A stretch of DNA of 56,344 nucleotides, taken from positions 1 through 56,344 of the forward strand of contig JAJDYJ010000009.1 in NCBI GenBank assembly GCA_022822865.1. The letters are read 5' to 3'. The position numbers were made by a program, and so were the translations under genes. This document shows, one piece after another, positions 10,930 to 24,491 of this stretch. This DNA comes from Pseudomonadales bacterium. GTDB lineage: Bacteria; Pseudomonadota; Gammaproteobacteria; Pseudomonadales; Pseudohongiellaceae. Every line of letters starts with the position of its first letter. Positions within the stretch are counted from its first letter, which is position 1. The notes under the pieces were generated by a model, which made no database searches, had not been told where the DNA came from, and saw only the letters and a program-made list of their open reading frames with translations.

Positions 10930-11619
10930 ATGAACAGACTCGGTGCTGGATCTCGACAGACTGGTGCTGGAATTGAAGCGGTTGCAGGCAGGGAGTCGAT
11001 CCTTGCGGTCAACAAGGTATTGCGCAACACGTATTCGCTGCTGGCCCTGACGCTGGCTTTCAGCGCGTTTACCGCCCTGTTGAGCACGAACGCGCCACCG
11101 GTGAACATTTTCGTGTTCCTTGTCGGCGCTTACGGCCTGCTCTTCCTTACCCACGCCCTGGCCAACAGCGCCTGGGGCCTGTTGTCGGTATTCGCCTTCA
11201 CCGGCTTCATGGGCTATACGATCGGCCCGATTATCGGCTTCTACCTGTCCACCGCCGGCGGCACGGACATCGTCGTAAAGGCGCTGGGCGGCACGGCGTT
11301 CATCTTCTTCGGCCTGTCGGGCTGGGCGCTGACTTCGCGCAGGGATTTTTCCTTCCTGCGAAGTTTCATTTTCGCCGGTTTTCTGGTGCTGGTCGCGGCC
11401 ATCGTCATCAGCCTGATCTGGCCCATGCCGGCGCTGCAACTGGCGATGTCGGCGGCGTTCATGCTGTTTTCCAGCGCCGTCATCCTGTATCAGACCAGCG
11501 AGATCATCCATGGCGGCGAACGAAACTATATTCTCGCCACGATCACGCTTTACGTGTCGATCTACAACCTGTTCATGAGCTTGCTCAGTTTGCTCAGCGC
11601 ATTCTCCGGCAACGACTGA
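10930..11619 (+). CDS. yccA: Bax1-inhibitor/YccA-type inner-membrane protein
   Basis: 229 residues with seven hydrophobic segments, the fold of the BI-1/YccA/YbhL family. The conserved SAAFMLFSSAVILYQTSEIIHGGERNYI segment (here residues about 178-205), with the acidic residues of the di-aspartyl-type pH sensor region, is recognisable. In E. coli YccA binds and modulates FtsH. A GGAGGT ribosome site precedes the ATG, and an intrinsic terminator follows the stop. Confidence 0.85.
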   Translation: MNRLGAGSRQTGAGIEAVAGRESILAVNKVLRNTYSLLALTLAFSAFTALLSTNAPPVNIFVFLVGAYGLLFLTHALANSAWGLLSVFAFTGFMGYTIGPIIGFYLSTAGGTDIVVKALGGTAFIFFGLSGWALTSRRDFSFLRSFIFAGFLVLVAAIVISLIWPMPALQLAMSAAFMLFSSAVILYQTSEIIHGGERNYILATITLYVSIYNLFMSLLSLLSAFSGND

Positions 11620-11640
11620 CCGAGTAGCCCGCAACACGAA

Positions 11641-11666
11641 AGCCCCGGTTCCGCCGGGGCTTTTTT
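11641..11666 (+). terminator. Intrinsic terminator of yccA
   Basis: AGCCCCGG and CCGGGGCT form a GC-rich stem with a short loop, followed by six T residues. It starts 21 bp after the yccA stop. The tusD reading frame begins immediately after the T-run, which argues for a separate tus transcript or read-through. Confidence 0.85.
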
Positions 11667-11667
11667 G

Positions 11668-12084
11668 ATGAAGCAATCATCGGAGAATTCAGCCTTGATC
11701 TTCTCCATCGTCGTACATGCCCCGCCCTATTCCAGCGAAGCCGCCGGCACGGCCCTGCGCTTCTCCGAAGCCGTCCTGCGCGCCGGGCACGGGATTTATC
11801 GCATATTCTTCTTCGCCGAGGGGGTACACAACGCGAACCGCCTGACGGTAGTTTCCCGCGACGCAATCAATTTGCAGGACCAATGGCGGGAACTGATCCG
11901 GAATCACGGTCTCGACGGCACGGTATGCGTCAGTTCGGCCATCAATCGCGGCATCGTCGACGCGGAACAGGCGCAGCGCCACGAACTCGACGGTTCGTCG
12001 ATGCATCCGGAATTCACGATCGGCGGCCTCGGGCAATTGATCGACGCCAGCCTGAACTCTGACCGCACGGTGTCGTTCGGCTAG
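11668..12084 (+). CDS. tusD: Sulfurtransferase TusD (DsrE-like)
   Basis: 138 residues from ATG 11668. A TTG at 11695 would start directly before IFSIVVHAPPY, where E. coli TusD starts, so the true start may be there. The sulfur-carrying cysteine lies in VCVSSAINRG (Cys87 in this numbering), aligned with Cys78 of E. coli TusD. In the TusBCD heterohexamer it accepts persulfide from TusA and passes it to TusE for 2-thiouridine synthesis by MnmA, which is encoded at 26.1 kb in this window. Confidence 0.92.
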   Translation: MKQSSENSALIFSIVVHAPPYSSEAAGTALRFSEAVLRAGHGIYRIFFFAEGVHNANRLTVVSRDAINLQDQWRELIRNHGLDGTVCVSSAINRGIVDAEQAQRHELDGSSMHPEFTIGGLGQLIDASLNSDRTVSFG

Positions 12085-12088
12085 GGCC

Positions 12089-12454
12089 ATGGCGAAAAGC
12101 AGAAAACTGCTGTTCATCTCGCGCAGCCCACCCTATGGCGCCTACCGCGCCCGCGCCCTGCTCGACATGGCATTGGCGGCTTCGGTCTACGAACAGGACA
12201 TGAAACTGCTGTTCCTGGGTGACGGCGTCTATCAGTTGCTGCGCGACCAGGACGGCGGCCCGATCGGCGAAAAAACACTCGGCAACGCAATGGAAGCGCT
12301 CGAACTGTACGGCATCGACAAACCCCTGGTGGAAGCCGCGGCGCTAGAGGAACGAAGTCTACGGGCGCAGGATCTCGTAATACCCGCCGAAGCGCTCGAT
12401 GCCCAGGCCATTCGTAACCTGATCGCACAATCCGACGTGGTATTCAACCTGTGA
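12089..12454 (+). CDS. tusC: Sulfur relay protein TusC (DsrF-like)
   Basis: 121 residues. The N-terminal FISRSPPYGAYRARALLDMA matches the DsrF/TusC segment, and LFLGDGVYQLL is the family motif. No catalytic cysteine is expected in TusC; it is a structural partner of TusB and TusD. The stop overlaps the tusB GTG start in a GTGA arrangement. Confidence 0.92.
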   Translation: MAKSRKLLFISRSPPYGAYRARALLDMALAASVYEQDMKLLFLGDGVYQLLRDQDGGPIGEKTLGNAMEALELYGIDKPLVEAAALEERSLRAQDLVIPAEALDAQAIRNLIAQSDVVFNL

Positions 12455-12741
12455 GTTGCCTGCACCTGCTCAACAAGAGCCCGTCCTCGGGCCTGTTCGA
12501 CGAATTGCGCAAGGCGCTGTCCCCCGGCGACAGCCTGCTGCTACTCGAAGACGGCGTCTACTTCCTGAACCGGCCGGAAAATCTCGCGAACCTCCCCGCG
12601 GACCTCTCGCTCCATTTCCTGGCGGAAGACCTGCAAGCCCGCGGTCTGACCGCCGCCCTGCCCGAAAACGCCACCACCGTCGACTACGACGGCTTCGTGG
12701 CCCTGTGCGCAAGCCACGCCAAAACCGCGAGCTGGTTCTAG
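12451..12741 (+). CDS. tusB: Sulfur relay protein TusB (DsrH-like)
   Basis: 96 residues starting at GTG 12451, overlapping tusC by 4 bp. LHLLNKSP at the N terminus and LLLLEDGVY are typical of DsrH/TusB. It completes the TusBCD complex and is followed 5 bp later by tusE. Confidence 0.9.
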   Translation: MSCLHLLNKSPSSGLFDELRKALSPGDSLLLLEDGVYFLNRPENLANLPADLSLHFLAEDLQARGLTAALPENATTVDYDGFVALCASHAKTASWF

Positions 12742-12745
12742 CCCC

Positions 12746-13084
12746 ATGAGTGAAGGCATCACCGTCGACAACAAGTTCGTCGCCCTCGACAAGGAAGGCT
12801 ACCTCCGCAACCTCGCCGACTGGAACGAATCAGTCGCCGAAGCCCTGGCGCAACAACAGCAAATCATCTTGCGTCCCGCTCACTGGGAGATTCTTGGTTT
12901 GTTGCGCGAATTTCACCAGCGGCACGAACTGTCACCAGCCACCCGCGCCCTGGTTAGTCTGGTAAAGAAGAAACTAGGCCCCGAAAAGGGCAGAAGCATC
13001 TACCTCATGCGCCTCTTCCGCGGCTCCTTCGCCAAAACCGCCAGCCGCATAGCCGGCCTCCCCAAACCCGACAACTGCCTCTAG
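12746..13084 (+). CDS. tusE: Sulfur carrier TusE (DsrC family)
   Basis: 112 residues. Conserved features are the N-terminal DKEGYL, the central HWEILGLLREFH, and the C-terminal AGLPKPDNCL with the penultimate Cys111 that carries persulfide. The second DsrC cysteine, normally about ten residues before this one, is replaced (SRIAGLP), which fits a TusE role in tRNA thiolation rather than the dissimilatory sulfur-oxidising DsrC. It ends the tusDCBE operon and is convergent with cysG. Confidence 0.92.
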   Translation: MSEGITVDNKFVALDKEGYLRNLADWNESVAEALAQQQQIILRPAHWEILGLLREFHQRHELSPATRALVSLVKKKLGPEKGRSIYLMRLFRGSFAKTASRIAGLPKPDNCL

Positions 13085-13107
13085 TCAGCTCATCGAAGCC
13101 CCGAATC

Positions 13108-14484
13108 TCAACTTCGGAACCAGGCGAAACTGTCGCGGAGACTCACGACTTCGCCGACGATGATGATCGCGGGCGCCTTGATGTTCTGGCTGGTTGCGAC
13201 ATCAGGCAGATTCACAAGATTTCCCGCGGCGACCTGCTGCTCGGTCGTCGTACCCTGGGAGACCACCGCCGCCGGCGTATCCACGGCCATGCCATGTTGC
13301 CGTAATTGCTCACATACGATCGGCAGGCTTTTCAGGCCCATGTAGAACACCAGCGTATGCTGCGGGCGGATCAGCGCCGGCCAGTCGAGATCGAGGCTGC
13401 CGTCCTTGAGATGGCCCGTGACGAATTGCACCGAGTGGGCATGTTCCCGGTGCGTCAGCGGAATTCCCGCGTAGGCGGCGCAGCCCGAGGCGGCCGTGAT
13501 GCCCGGCACGATCTGAAAATTGATACCGGCTTCCGCCAGAGTCGTCAGTTCCTCGCCGCCGCGGCCGAAGATGAATGGATCGCCGCCCTTGAGACGCAAA
13601 ACCTTGCGCCCTTCCCTGGCATAGCGGATCAGCATGTCGTTGATCGTGTACTGATCTACGGAATGCATTTCCGGACCCTTGCCGACATGAATCAGTTCCG
13701 CGTCCGGACGTATGCGGGCGAGTATTTCCGCGCTCACCAGGCGGTCGTACAGCACGATGTCGGCGCGATACATCAGTCGCAACGCGCGCAAGGTGAGCAA
13801 ATCCGGGTCTCCCGGCCCCGCGCCGACCAGCCAGACTTCTCCGGTGCGCTGCTGCGCGCCGCCGAGAATCCGCTCCATCGCCGCCCTCGCTTCGTTCTCC
13901 TTTCCCGCGTAAACGAGTTCGGGCACTTCGCTGCCAAGAACGTTTTCCCAGAAAGTCGTGCGGCCCGCGAAATCCGCGATCCGGCCTTTCACTTCCTCGC
14001 GCATCGAACCGAGCAGGAGGGCGAGGCGGTCGATGCGCGCCGGCAGCATAACCTCGTTCATTTCCTTCAGGCTGCGCGTCAATACGGGAGACGCGCCCGA
14101 GCTCGAAATGGCGACGACGACGGGAGAGCGATCGACGATCGCCGGCATATAGAACGTGCAAAGCGCGGGCTGATCGACCACATTGACCGGAATTCCCCGC
14201 GCCCTGGCCCATCGGCTCACATTCTCGTTGGCGCCGGGATCGTCGGTCGCGGCAATGGCGAGTTGCGCGCCCGCGAAGTCTTCTTCCCGGATTTCGCGCC
14301 GGTCGAGCCGGCCGCCGTGCTCTTGCAGCAAGTTCAGCATCGACTCGCCGGCTTCCGGCGCGACGACATGCAATTCCGCCTGGGCCCGCGCAAGCAGCCG
14401 CGCCTTGCGGAAGGCGACTTCTCCGCCACCGGCTACCAGGCATCTGACGTTGCGGACGTTCAGAAATACCGGCAGCGCTTCCAT
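13108..14484 (-). CDS. cysG: Siroheme synthase, trifunctional
   Basis: 458 residues, the normal CysG length. The N-terminal half is the precorrin-2 dehydrogenase/ferrochelatase (VAGGGEVAFRKARLL dinucleotide-binding motif, SSSGASPVLTR). The C-terminal half is uroporphyrinogen-III methyltransferase (VGAGPGDPDLLTL, then LKGGDPFIFGRGGEE). It makes siroheme for sulfite or nitrite reductase. Its start overlaps the serS stop as TAATG, so the two are translationally coupled. The link to cysH at 29.4 kb is sulfate assimilation. Confidence 0.95.
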   Translation of the reverse strand: MEALPVFLNVRNVRCLVAGGGEVAFRKARLLARAQAELHVVAPEAGESMLNLLQEHGGRLDRREIREEDFAGAQLAIAATDDPGANENVSRWARARGIPVNVVDQPALCTFYMPAIVDRSPVVVAISSSGASPVLTRSLKEMNEVMLPARIDRLALLLGSMREEVKGRIADFAGRTTFWENVLGSEVPELVYAGKENEARAAMERILGGAQQRTGEVWLVGAGPGDPDLLTLRALRLMYRADIVLYDRLVSAEILARIRPDAELIHVGKGPEMHSVDQYTINDMLIRYAREGRKVLRLKGGDPFIFGRGGEELTTLAEAGINFQIVPGITAASGCAAYAGIPLTHREHAHSVQFVTGHLKDGSLDLDWPALIRPQHTLVFYMGLKSLPIVCEQLRQHGMAVDTPAAVVSQGTTTEQQVAAGNLVNLPDVATSQNIKAPAIIIVGEVVSLRDSFAWFRS

Positions 14485-15773
14485 TACTCGAGCCTCTCGA
14501 CGCCGTCCATGTATGGCCGCAACGCTTGTGGGACACCCACTCCTCCTTCCGCGTCCTGGCAGTTCTCCAGTATGGCCACCAGGGTGCGTCCGAGGGCGAG
14601 GCCGGAACCGTTGAGGGTATGCACGAATTCGGGTTTTCCGCTTGCCGGATTGCGCCATCTCGCCTGCATGCGGCGCGCCTGGAACTCGTCGAAATTGCTG
14701 CAGGACGAGATTTCGCGATAGCACTGCTGCGAAGGCAGCCAGACTTCGAGATCGTAGGTGAAATTGGCGCTGAAGCCGAGATCGCCGCCGCAAAGCGCGA
14801 CCTTGCGATAAGGCAGTTCCAGCAGTTGCAGCACGCGTTCGGCGTGGCCGGTCAGCTCTTCCAGCGCCGCGGCCGAATCCTCGGGTCTGGTAACCTGCAC
14901 GAGTTCGACCTTCTCGAACTGATGCTGGCGGATCATGCCCCGGGTATCGACTCCGTATCCTCCGGCCTCCTGGCGAAAGCAGGGAGTATGGCAGACCCAG
15001 CGCGCCGGCAATTCGCCGGCGTCGAGAATCCGCTCCCGGACCATGTTGGTCACCGGCACTTCGGCGGTGGGGATCAGGTAGAAGTCCTGTTTGCCCTGCA
15101 ATCGGAACTGGTCTTCCGCAAACTTGGGCAGTTGGCCCGTGCCGACCAGGGAATCCGCATTGACGATGAAAGGCACGTTGATCTCGGTGTAGCCGTGTTT
15201 GCGGACATGCAGATCGAGCATGAATTGCCCCAGCGCCCGATGCAATCGCGCCACGGGGCCTTGCATGACGACGAAGCGCGCCCCGGTCATGCGGCTGGCG
15301 GCGGCGAAATCGAGCGTCTCGCCCGTACCGGCGGCCAGGCCGGCGCCGATCTCCACATGGTCCCTGACCGGAAAATCAAACTCGGGTGGGTGTCCCCAAT
15401 CTGAAACCAGCCGATTGGCGGCTTCGCCGTCGCCTTCGGGAACCTCGTCCGCCGGCACATTGGGCACGCCCAGGAGGTAGTCGCGAAACTCGTCCTGCAA
15501 GACCTGCAATTTTTGCTGGCTTTCTTCCAGCCGCGTCTTGAGGTCCGACATCTCGCGGAGAATTTCCGTTACGTCCCTGCCCTCCTGTTTCGCCTTGCCG
15601 ATCTCTTTCGAGCGGCTGTTGCGCTCGTTCTGCAAGGCCTCGGCGGCGAGCTGGATTTCCTTGCGGCGCGCGTCGAGGTCGCCGAGATACGCCACGTCGA
15701 GTGTGAACTTCTTCTTTGCCAGCTTGCCGGCCAGCGTCTCGGCTTCGGAACGGATCCTTCTGGGGTCGAGCAT
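14484..15773 (-). CDS. serS: Seryl-tRNA synthetase
   Basis: 429 residues from the ATG at 15773 ([10 protein letters not shown]). The N-terminal antiparallel coiled-coil tRNA arm spans about residues 25-105. Class II motif 2 ([24 protein letters not shown] region) and motif 3 (NGSGLALGR) are intact. It charges tRNA-Ser, one of which lies at 10.6 kb. GGGTGTCCC-like strings at 15387 and 14530 encode conserved SerS residues and are not members of the dispersed repeat. Confidence 0.96.
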   Translation of the reverse strand: MLDPRRIRSEAETLAGKLAKKKFTLDVAYLGDLDARRKEIQLAAEALQNERNSRSKEIGKAKQEGRDVTEILREMSDLKTRLEESQQKLQVLQDEFRDYLLGVPNVPADEVPEGDGEAANRLVSDWGHPPEFDFPVRDHVEIGAGLAAGTGETLDFAAASRMTGARFVVMQGPVARLHRALGQFMLDLHVRKHGYTEINVPFIVNADSLVGTGQLPKFAEDQFRLQGKQDFYLIPTAEVPVTNMVRERILDAGELPARWVCHTPCFRQEAGGYGVDTRGMIRQHQFEKVELVQVTRPEDSAAALEELTGHAERVLQLLELPYRKVALCGGDLGFSANFTYDLEVWLPSQQCYREISSCSNFDEFQARRMQARWRNPASGKPEFVHTLNGSGLALGRTLVAILENCQDAEGGVGVPQALRPYMDGVERLE

Positions 15774-15796
15774 GTAATGGTCTCTCCTGGCGCGTT

Positions 15797-16444
15797 TCAG
15801 TCGGCGGCGCGGCTGTCGACGATTTCTATTCCCGGCGGCGGCGCGAAAACGAACAGGTCGTCTTCCATGGGGGCGTTTCGCTCGAGATTGGAAAACCGCC
15901 ATACCGTCTGCTGGCCGTTGCGGTTGTCGAGCCGGATGATATCGAGTTCCTCTCCGACAAACTCGATCGCTATCAGCGCATAGGGGCTGTCCGGCGCCAG
16001 CGGCAGCAATTCGAAGCGATGCAAGTCGGGAGCCGTCACCAGCGTCACGCGATATTCGTCCGCGAGACCGCCGGTTTCGCCGTTGAGCAATTGCGCCGCC
16101 AGTTCGGCGCGGCTCCTGTCCCAATCCTCGATTACCACCTGTTCCAGGTCGGGCTGGTAGTTCCACAGGGTTTCGCCGTCGGTGACGATTAATTCGGGAA
16201 AGGGATCGAGCGTTTCCCAATAGAACCCGCCGGGCTTTCGCAGCCGCATCGCAATCGTGCTTTCCTCGAGCAGGCCGCCGCCGGATTCGAGAATCAACTG
16301 GCTTACGTCGGCGGCCAGCGTCGAGATGCCGCCGAGCAGCGCGTCGAGTTCGGCGACAGGGTCCTGCTGCGCGGCCGCCGGCGCGGAAGGCGCGAGCGAG
16401 GCCACGGCGGCAAGCGCGGCGAGCCGGGAAGAAATCGGAGTCAT
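15797..16444 (-). CDS. lolA: Outer-membrane lipoprotein carrier LolA
   Basis: 215 residues from ATG 16444 with a signal peptide ([17 protein letters not shown]). The typical LolA segments are [20 protein letters not shown] and [16 protein letters not shown]. LolA escorts lipoproteins across the periplasm from LolCDE to LolB. It follows ftsK by 10 bp and precedes serS by 23 bp; the usual rarA and crcB between lolA and serS are absent. Confidence 0.92.
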   Translation of the reverse strand: MTPISSRLAALAAVASLAPSAPAAAQQDPVAELDALLGGISTLAADVSQLILESGGGLLEESTIAMRLRKPGGFYWETLDPFPELIVTDGETLWNYQPDLEQVVIEDWDRSRAELAAQLLNGETGGLADEYRVTLVTAPDLHRFELLPLAPDSPYALIAIEFVGEELDIIRLDNRNGQQTVWRFSNLERNAPMEDDLFVFAPPPGIEIVDSRAAD

Positions 16445-16454
16445 GTCAGGCCGT

Positions 16455-19927
<3,473 letters not shown>

Positions 19928-19939
19928 GTTTTTCCCCGC

Positions 19940-20641
19940 ATGCCCCTGTACCGGCTGCATCACGCGGACCTGTCTTTTCCTCCGGCCGAACAGGCCCTGA
20001 CCCGCCCGAACGGCTTGCTCGCGACAGGCGGCGATCTTCGCCCCGAAAGGCTGCTCAACGCCTATCGCGGCGGCATATTTCCCTGGTTCGACGCGGACCG
20101 GCCGATTCTCTGGTGGTCGCCGGACCCGCGCCTGGTACTGCGGCTCGAGGACTTCAGAATCTCCCGCAAGATGAAAAGCCTCGCCCGCCGCCGCCCCTAC
20201 GAAATCACCATGGACCGGGCATTCGCCGAAGTCGTCCGAAACTGCGGCGCGGTCAGGACGGTGGGCACCTGGATCACGCCCGCGATGGAGACGGCATATT
20301 GCCGGCTGCACGAATTGGGCCACGCGCACTCGGTCGAAGTCTGGGACGAATCCAGGCTCATCGGCGGACTGTACGGAGTCGCCCTCGGCAGGATGTTCTA
20401 CGGAGAATCGATGTTCAGCCTGGAGGACAACGCCTCAAAACTCGCTCTCGAACGGCTGGTGCGGCAATTGCTCGCATGGGAATTCCGCCTGATCGATTGT
20501 CAGATCAGCAGCGATCATTTAATGTCTCTCGGGGCGGTGGAGATTCCGCGCAGGGAATTTCTCAGGCAGTCGTCCCGGCTGATACGCGAGCCGCCGCCGG
20601 AGAAATGGGAGTTCGATCCGCCCGGTCCAGCACGGGATTGA
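19940..20641 (+). CDS. aat: Leucyl/phenylalanyl-tRNA-protein transferase
   Basis: 233 residues. FPPAEQAL, GLLATGGDL, YRGGIFPWF, and WWSPDPR are diagnostic of Aat. It adds Leu or Phe from aminoacyl-tRNA to proteins with N-terminal Arg or Lys, creating N-degrons recognised by ClpS. Bpt follows 2 bp later, and clpS/clpA lie 3 kb away, so the whole N-end-rule pathway is clustered. Confidence 0.95.
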   Translation: MPLYRLHHADLSFPPAEQALTRPNGLLATGGDLRPERLLNAYRGGIFPWFDADRPILWWSPDPRLVLRLEDFRISRKMKSLARRRPYEITMDRAFAEVVRNCGAVRTVGTWITPAMETAYCRLHELGHAHSVEVWDESRLIGGLYGVALGRMFYGESMFSLEDNASKLALERLVRQLLAWEFRLIDCQISSDHLMSLGAVEIPRREFLRQSSRLIREPPPEKWEFDPPGPARD

Positions 20642-20643
20642 GC

Positions 20644-21357
20644 ATGCGCCAGACCACTTCACGCAGATTGCGGCTGTTCCGCACCGGCCCCCACCCTTGC
20701 AGCTACAAGGACGAGCAACTCGCCAGCACGGTGTTTATCGACCCCTCCCTTTCAATGGACCGGAATCTGTACAGCCGGCTGACCGAAAACGGCTTTCGCC
20801 GCAGCGGCGCCCATTTCTATCGTCCCGACTGCGAAAATTGCCGCGCCTGCATCCCGCTGCGCATTCCCGTTGCGGACTTCGAATGGCGCCGGCGCCACAA
20901 ACGAATCTGGAAAGCCAACAGCGATCTGGCCGCGGTCGAAGACGACATGATTGACGATGACGAAAGCTTCGCCCTGTATCGCAAGTACATCGAAGCCCGG
21001 CATGGCGACGGCGACATGTATCCGGCCACGCGCGAGCAATATCACGCCTTTATCCGCACCGCGACCCCGGACTCCCTGTTCGTGAAGTTCCTGCTCGACG
21101 GCGAACTTGCGGCCGTCTGCGCCGCCGACCTGCTCGACCACGGCTTGTCCGCGGTCTACACCTGGTTCGATCCCGATCTGCCGCACAGATCCCTCGGCAC
21201 GTATTCGATCCTCTGGCAGATTCGCAGAACGCTTGCGGCGGGCCTGCCCTGGCTTTTCCTCGGCTACTGGATCAGGGACTGCCCCAAGATGGACTACAAG
21301 AAGGATTTCCGGCCCGTCGAATTGCTGCTCGACCGCAATTGGGTCCGGCTGAACTAA
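20644..21357 (+). CDS. bpt: Aspartate/glutamate leucyltransferase (arginyltransferase family)
   Basis: 237 residues from ATG 20644. The N-terminal [10 protein letters not shown] region, [13 protein letters not shown] with clustered cysteines, and the C-terminal [13 protein letters not shown] motif identify the Bpt/Ate1 family. In bacteria it transfers Leu to N-terminal Asp or Glu, feeding the ClpS pathway. It is coupled closely to aat and is followed by infA. Confidence 0.93.
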   Translation: MRQTTSRRLRLFRTGPHPCSYKDEQLASTVFIDPSLSMDRNLYSRLTENGFRRSGAHFYRPDCENCRACIPLRIPVADFEWRRRHKRIWKANSDLAAVEDDMIDDDESFALYRKYIEARHGDGDMYPATREQYHAFIRTATPDSLFVKFLLDGELAAVCAADLLDHGLSAVYTWFDPDLPHRSLGTYSILWQIRRTLAAGLPWLFLGYWIRDCPKMDYKKDFRPVELLLDRNWVRLN

Positions 21358-21452
21358 GGCCGCCCCCGGGCGCCGAATATCGGCGCAATCCTTTGCGAAT
21401 CCCGCGGAAATACGTCACAATGCGCCGCATTCCGGCAGCCGAGGAGCAGTGT

Positions 21453-21671
21453 ATGGCAAAAGAAGACCAGATCGAAATCGAGGGAGAAGTAATCGACACC
21501 CTTCCCAACACCATGTTCAGGGTCAAGTTGGAGAACGGGCACATAATAACCGCCCACATCTCGGGCAAAATGCGCAAGAACTACATCAGAATCCTTACCG
21601 GAGACCAGGTGAAAGTGGAGTTGACTCCCTACGACCTGTCAAAGGGACGAATTACTTACCGGGCCCGGTAA
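21453..21671 (+). CDS. infA: Translation initiation factor IF-1
   Basis: 72 residues, the canonical length, from ATG 21453 after a GAGGAG ribosome site. The S1/OB-fold sequence is close to other IF-1 proteins ([19 protein letters not shown], then [12 protein letters not shown]). It blocks the ribosomal A site during initiation. It is convergent with clpA, 21 bp apart. Confidence 0.97.
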   Translation: MAKEDQIEIEGEVIDTLPNTMFRVKLENGHIITAHISGKMRKNYIRILTGDQVKVELTPYDLSKGRITYRAR

Positions 21672-21692
21672 GCCAGAAAAACCGAACCAGCG

Positions 21693-23984
21693 TCAGCTCG
21701 GCTCCTTCTCTTCCTGCTTGCTGCGGCTCCTGATATCGAGCTTGATGTCGTCGTCCTCGCCATCTCCGGCGCTGACATGGACATCGCCGCCGCCATCGGA
21801 CAATTCACCGAAAAGAATATCCTCGGCGAGTTCCTTCTTCAGTTTCTCCTGGATGAGCCTGGCCATGGGCCGCGCGCCCATGGTTTCGCTGTAGCCGTTG
21901 CGGATGAACCAGTCGACGGCCGACTCGTCCACGTGCAATTGCACCTTCTTCGGGTCGAGCTGGACCTGCAACTCGACGAGGAACTTGTCGACCACGGTGC
22001 GGATCGTCTCCGGCGACAGGGGCCCGAACTGGATTACCGCGTCGAGGCGATTGCGGAACTCCGGCGAAAAGGCCTTCTTGATCGCTTCCATGCCATCGGT
22101 GGAATGATCCTGCGATGTAAAGCCGATCGAGGCCCGCGCCATTTCCCGCGCGCCGGCGTTGGTGGTCATGATCAGGACGACGTTGCGGAAATCGGCGTGT
22201 CGCCCGTTGTTGTCGGTGAGCGTGCCATGGTCCATCACCTGCAACAGCAGGTTGAACACGTCCGGATGCGCCTTCTCGATCTCGTCGAGCAACAGCACGC
22301 AATGGGGATTCTTGGTTACCGCCTCGGTGAGCAGGCCGCCCTGATCGAAGCCGACATAGCCCGGCGGCGCGCCGATCAGTCTTGAGACCGTATGCCGCTC
22401 CATGTACTCGGACATGTCGAAGCGCAGCAGTTCGATGCCCATGATGTTCGCCAGTTGCCGGCTGAGTTCGGTCTTGCCCACTCCGGTCGGGCCCGCGAAC
22501 ATGAAACAGCCGATGGGCTTTTCGCCTTCGTTGAGCCCGGCGCGCGACAGCTTGATCGCGGTCGCCAGGGTATCGATCGCCGGATCCTGGCCGAAAACGA
22601 CCATCTTCAGATTGGACTCCAGGTTCTTCAGCGCCTCGATATCCGAACTCGATACGGTTTTCGGCGGAATGCGGGCGATCGCGGCCACCATTCTTTCCAT
22701 GTCAGCCACCTGCAGCACTTTCTTGCGCCGCGATTGGGGCTGCAGCCGCTGGAAGGCGCCGGCCTCGTCGATCAGGTCGATGGCCTTGTCGGGCATGTAG
22801 CGATCGGTGATATAGCGCGCAGCCAGCTCGGACGCGGCTTTCAGCGCCTTGTCGGTATATCGCAGGGCATGATGTTCCTCGAAGCGGCTCTTGAGCCCCT
22901 TGAGGATGCGGTACGTGGTTTCCACATCGGGCTCTTCCACGTCGATTTTCTGGAAACGGCGCGACAGCGCCCGGTCCTTGTCGAAAATTCCGCGATATTC
23001 CTGGTAGGTGGTCGAGCCGATGCAACGCAGGTTGGGCGAAGTCAGCACCGGCTTGAGCAGGTTCGAAGCGTCCATGACGCCGCCCGAGGCCGCGCCGGCG
23101 CCGATGATGGTATGCACCTCGTCGATGAACAATACCGCCTTCGGTTGCTTGGCAAGTTCGCCGAGCAAGGCCTTGAATCGCTTCTCGAAATCGCCGCGGT
23201 ACTTGGTGCCGGCGAGCAGTGCGCCGAGATCGAGCGCATAGATTACGCAGTCCTTCATTACTTCGGGCACGTCGTCTTCCACGATCAGGCGGGCGATGCC
23301 TTCGGCCACGGCGGTCTTGCCCACGCCCGACTCGCCAACCAATAACGGATTGTTCTTGCGGCGCCGCGACAGTACCTGGATCACCCGGGTCACTTCGCTG
23401 GAACGTCCGATCAGCGGATCGATGCGGTTGAGTTCGGCCTGGCGGTTGAGATTGGTGGTGAAACTCTCCAGCGGCGACGCCTTGCGCTCCTCGCCGCCTT
23501 CGGTACCTTGCTGCTCGCGCAGCGGGTCCTCGCCGGCGCCTTCGCCGGCCACTTTCGATATGCCGTGGGAAATGTAATTGATGACGTCGATGCGGGCGAT
23601 ATCCTGCTGCCTGAGCACGTACGCCGCATGACTGTCCTTCTCCGCGAAAATCGCCACGAGCACGTTGGCGCCGGTGACTTCACGCTGGCCGGACGATTGC
23701 ACGTGAAAAACGGCGCGCTGGATCACGCGCTGGAAACCGAGGGTCGGCTGGGTCTTGCGCGCCGTCTCGGCCTCCGGAATCAGGGGCGTCATGGAGTCCA
23801 CGTATTCCGCGAGTTCTCCGCGCAGCCGTGCCAGATCGCAATCGCAGGCGCGCAGCACGTTACAGGCCACCTCGTCGTCGAGCAGCGCGAGCAACAGATG
23901 CTCGATCGTCATGAACTCGTGGCGCTTCTCGTTCGCGCCACTGAAGGCCTCGTTCAGGTTGGTTTCCAGTTCCTTGCTCAACAT
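21693..23984 (-). CDS. clpA: ATP-dependent Clp protease ATPase subunit ClpA
   Basis: 763 residues. The double Clp N-domain occupies residues 1-145, followed by AAA-1 (Walker [10 protein letters not shown]) and AAA-2 (GPTGVGKTE). The C-terminal region contains the IGF-type loop (IGFTSQ) used to dock ClpP; ClpP is not in this window. The acidic C-terminal tail is ordinary. It unfolds N-degron substrates delivered by ClpS, whose gene is 3 bp upstream. Confidence 0.97.
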   Translation of the reverse strand: MLSKELETNLNEAFSGANEKRHEFMTIEHLLLALLDDEVACNVLRACDCDLARLRGELAEYVDSMTPLIPEAETARKTQPTLGFQRVIQRAVFHVQSSGQREVTGANVLVAIFAEKDSHAAYVLRQQDIARIDVINYISHGISKVAGEGAGEDPLREQQGTEGGEERKASPLESFTTNLNRQAELNRIDPLIGRSSEVTRVIQVLSRRRKNNPLLVGESGVGKTAVAEGIARLIVEDDVPEVMKDCVIYALDLGALLAGTKYRGDFEKRFKALLGELAKQPKAVLFIDEVHTIIGAGAASGGVMDASNLLKPVLTSPNLRCIGSTTYQEYRGIFDKDRALSRRFQKIDVEEPDVETTYRILKGLKSRFEEHHALRYTDKALKAASELAARYITDRYMPDKAIDLIDEAGAFQRLQPQSRRKKVLQVADMERMVAAIARIPPKTVSSSDIEALKNLESNLKMVVFGQDPAIDTLATAIKLSRAGLNEGEKPIGCFMFAGPTGVGKTELSRQLANIMGIELLRFDMSEYMERHTVSRLIGAPPGYVGFDQGGLLTEAVTKNPHCVLLLDEIEKAHPDVFNLLLQVMDHGTLTDNNGRHADFRNVVLIMTTNAGAREMARASIGFTSQDHSTDGMEAIKKAFSPEFRNRLDAVIQFGPLSPETIRTVVDKFLVELQVQLDPKKVQLHVDESAVDWFIRNGYSETMGARPMARLIQEKLKKELAEDILFGELSDGGGDVHVSAGDGEDDDIKLDIRSRSKQEEKEPS

Positions 23985-23987
23985 GGC

Positions 23988-24326
23988 CTATCGATCCGCT
24001 TCGACTGAACACAACAACGGGTGCTGACTTTCACGCGAGTACTTGTTCACCCGGGCGGCCTTGGTCTCCGCGATGTCCTTGCTGTATACCCCGCATACGC
24101 CCTTGCCTTCGGTATGGACCTTCAACATGATTTGCGTGGCCTTCTCGATGTCGAGATGAAAGAAAGTGCACAACACATCGACGACGAAATCCATCGGCGT
24201 GTAATCGTCGTTGATCAGGATGACCTTGTAGAGCGGCGGCTGCGACAGTTTCGGCTTGCCGGTCTTGACCTGCTCCTGCAATACGCCGCCGGTATCGTCA
24301 TCCACATTGCGCGGTAAGCTGCTCAT
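23988..24326 (-). CDS. clpS: ClpA adaptor ClpS (N-recognin)
   Basis: 112 residues. The core ClpS motifs [17 protein letters not shown] and the downstream [12 protein letters not shown] are intact, including the NDD and His residues of the N-degron pocket. It captures proteins with N-terminal Leu, Phe, Tyr, or Trp and hands them to ClpA. It is divergent from the cold-shock gene, as in Pseudomonas and E. coli. Confidence 0.96.
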   Translation of the reverse strand: MSSLPRNVDDDTGGVLQEQVKTGKPKLSQPPLYKVILINDDYTPMDFVVDVLCTFFHLDIEKATQIMLKVHTEGKGVCGVYSKDIAETKAARVNKYSRESQHPLLCSVEADR

Positions 24327-24400
24327 CCGTATGGGTCCCGGAATCTCGATTTCAAGTGCGCCCGCCCTATCAATAACCCAAATTTAAATTTTTTCAAACT

Positions 24401-24429
24401 TTGACATTCAAAGGTCGATAGTGTATAGC
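24401..24429 (+). promoter_or_regulatory. Sigma-70-type promoter of the cold-shock gene
   Basis: A perfect -35 TTGACA (24401-24406) is followed after 17 bp by TATAGC (24424-24429). An AT-rich stretch (AATTTAAATTTTTTCAAA) just upstream may act as an UP element. Transcription would start near 24436, leaving a leader of about 55 nt. Confidence 0.7.
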
Positions 24430-24491
24430 AAATCGAAAAAACCAGCGCCCTCCTGACAAACTTGACGGTAATCAATACCTTGGAGCTTACG

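Noticed and set aside
8497..11676. Very long minus-strand reading frame of over 1000 codons
   Set aside because: It is antisense to prc, tRNA-Ser, and yccA, which have clear homologues. Long antisense frames are expected at this GC content.
12746..13084. DsrC of a dissimilatory sulfur-oxidation pathway
   Set aside because: Only the penultimate cysteine is present and no dsrAB or other dsr genes are in the window; TusE fits better.
14530..14540. GGGACACCCAC near the serS stop
   Set aside because: It encodes [11 protein letters not shown], matching the conserved VPE.LRPY C-terminal motif of SerS, and lacks the final T and the tail of the repeat.
15387..15397. TGGGTGTCCCC in serS resembling the dispersed repeat
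   Set aside because: On the coding strand it gives WGHPPEFDF, a position where SerS proteins generally have WG.P.EF. Sequence conservation of the enzyme explains it.
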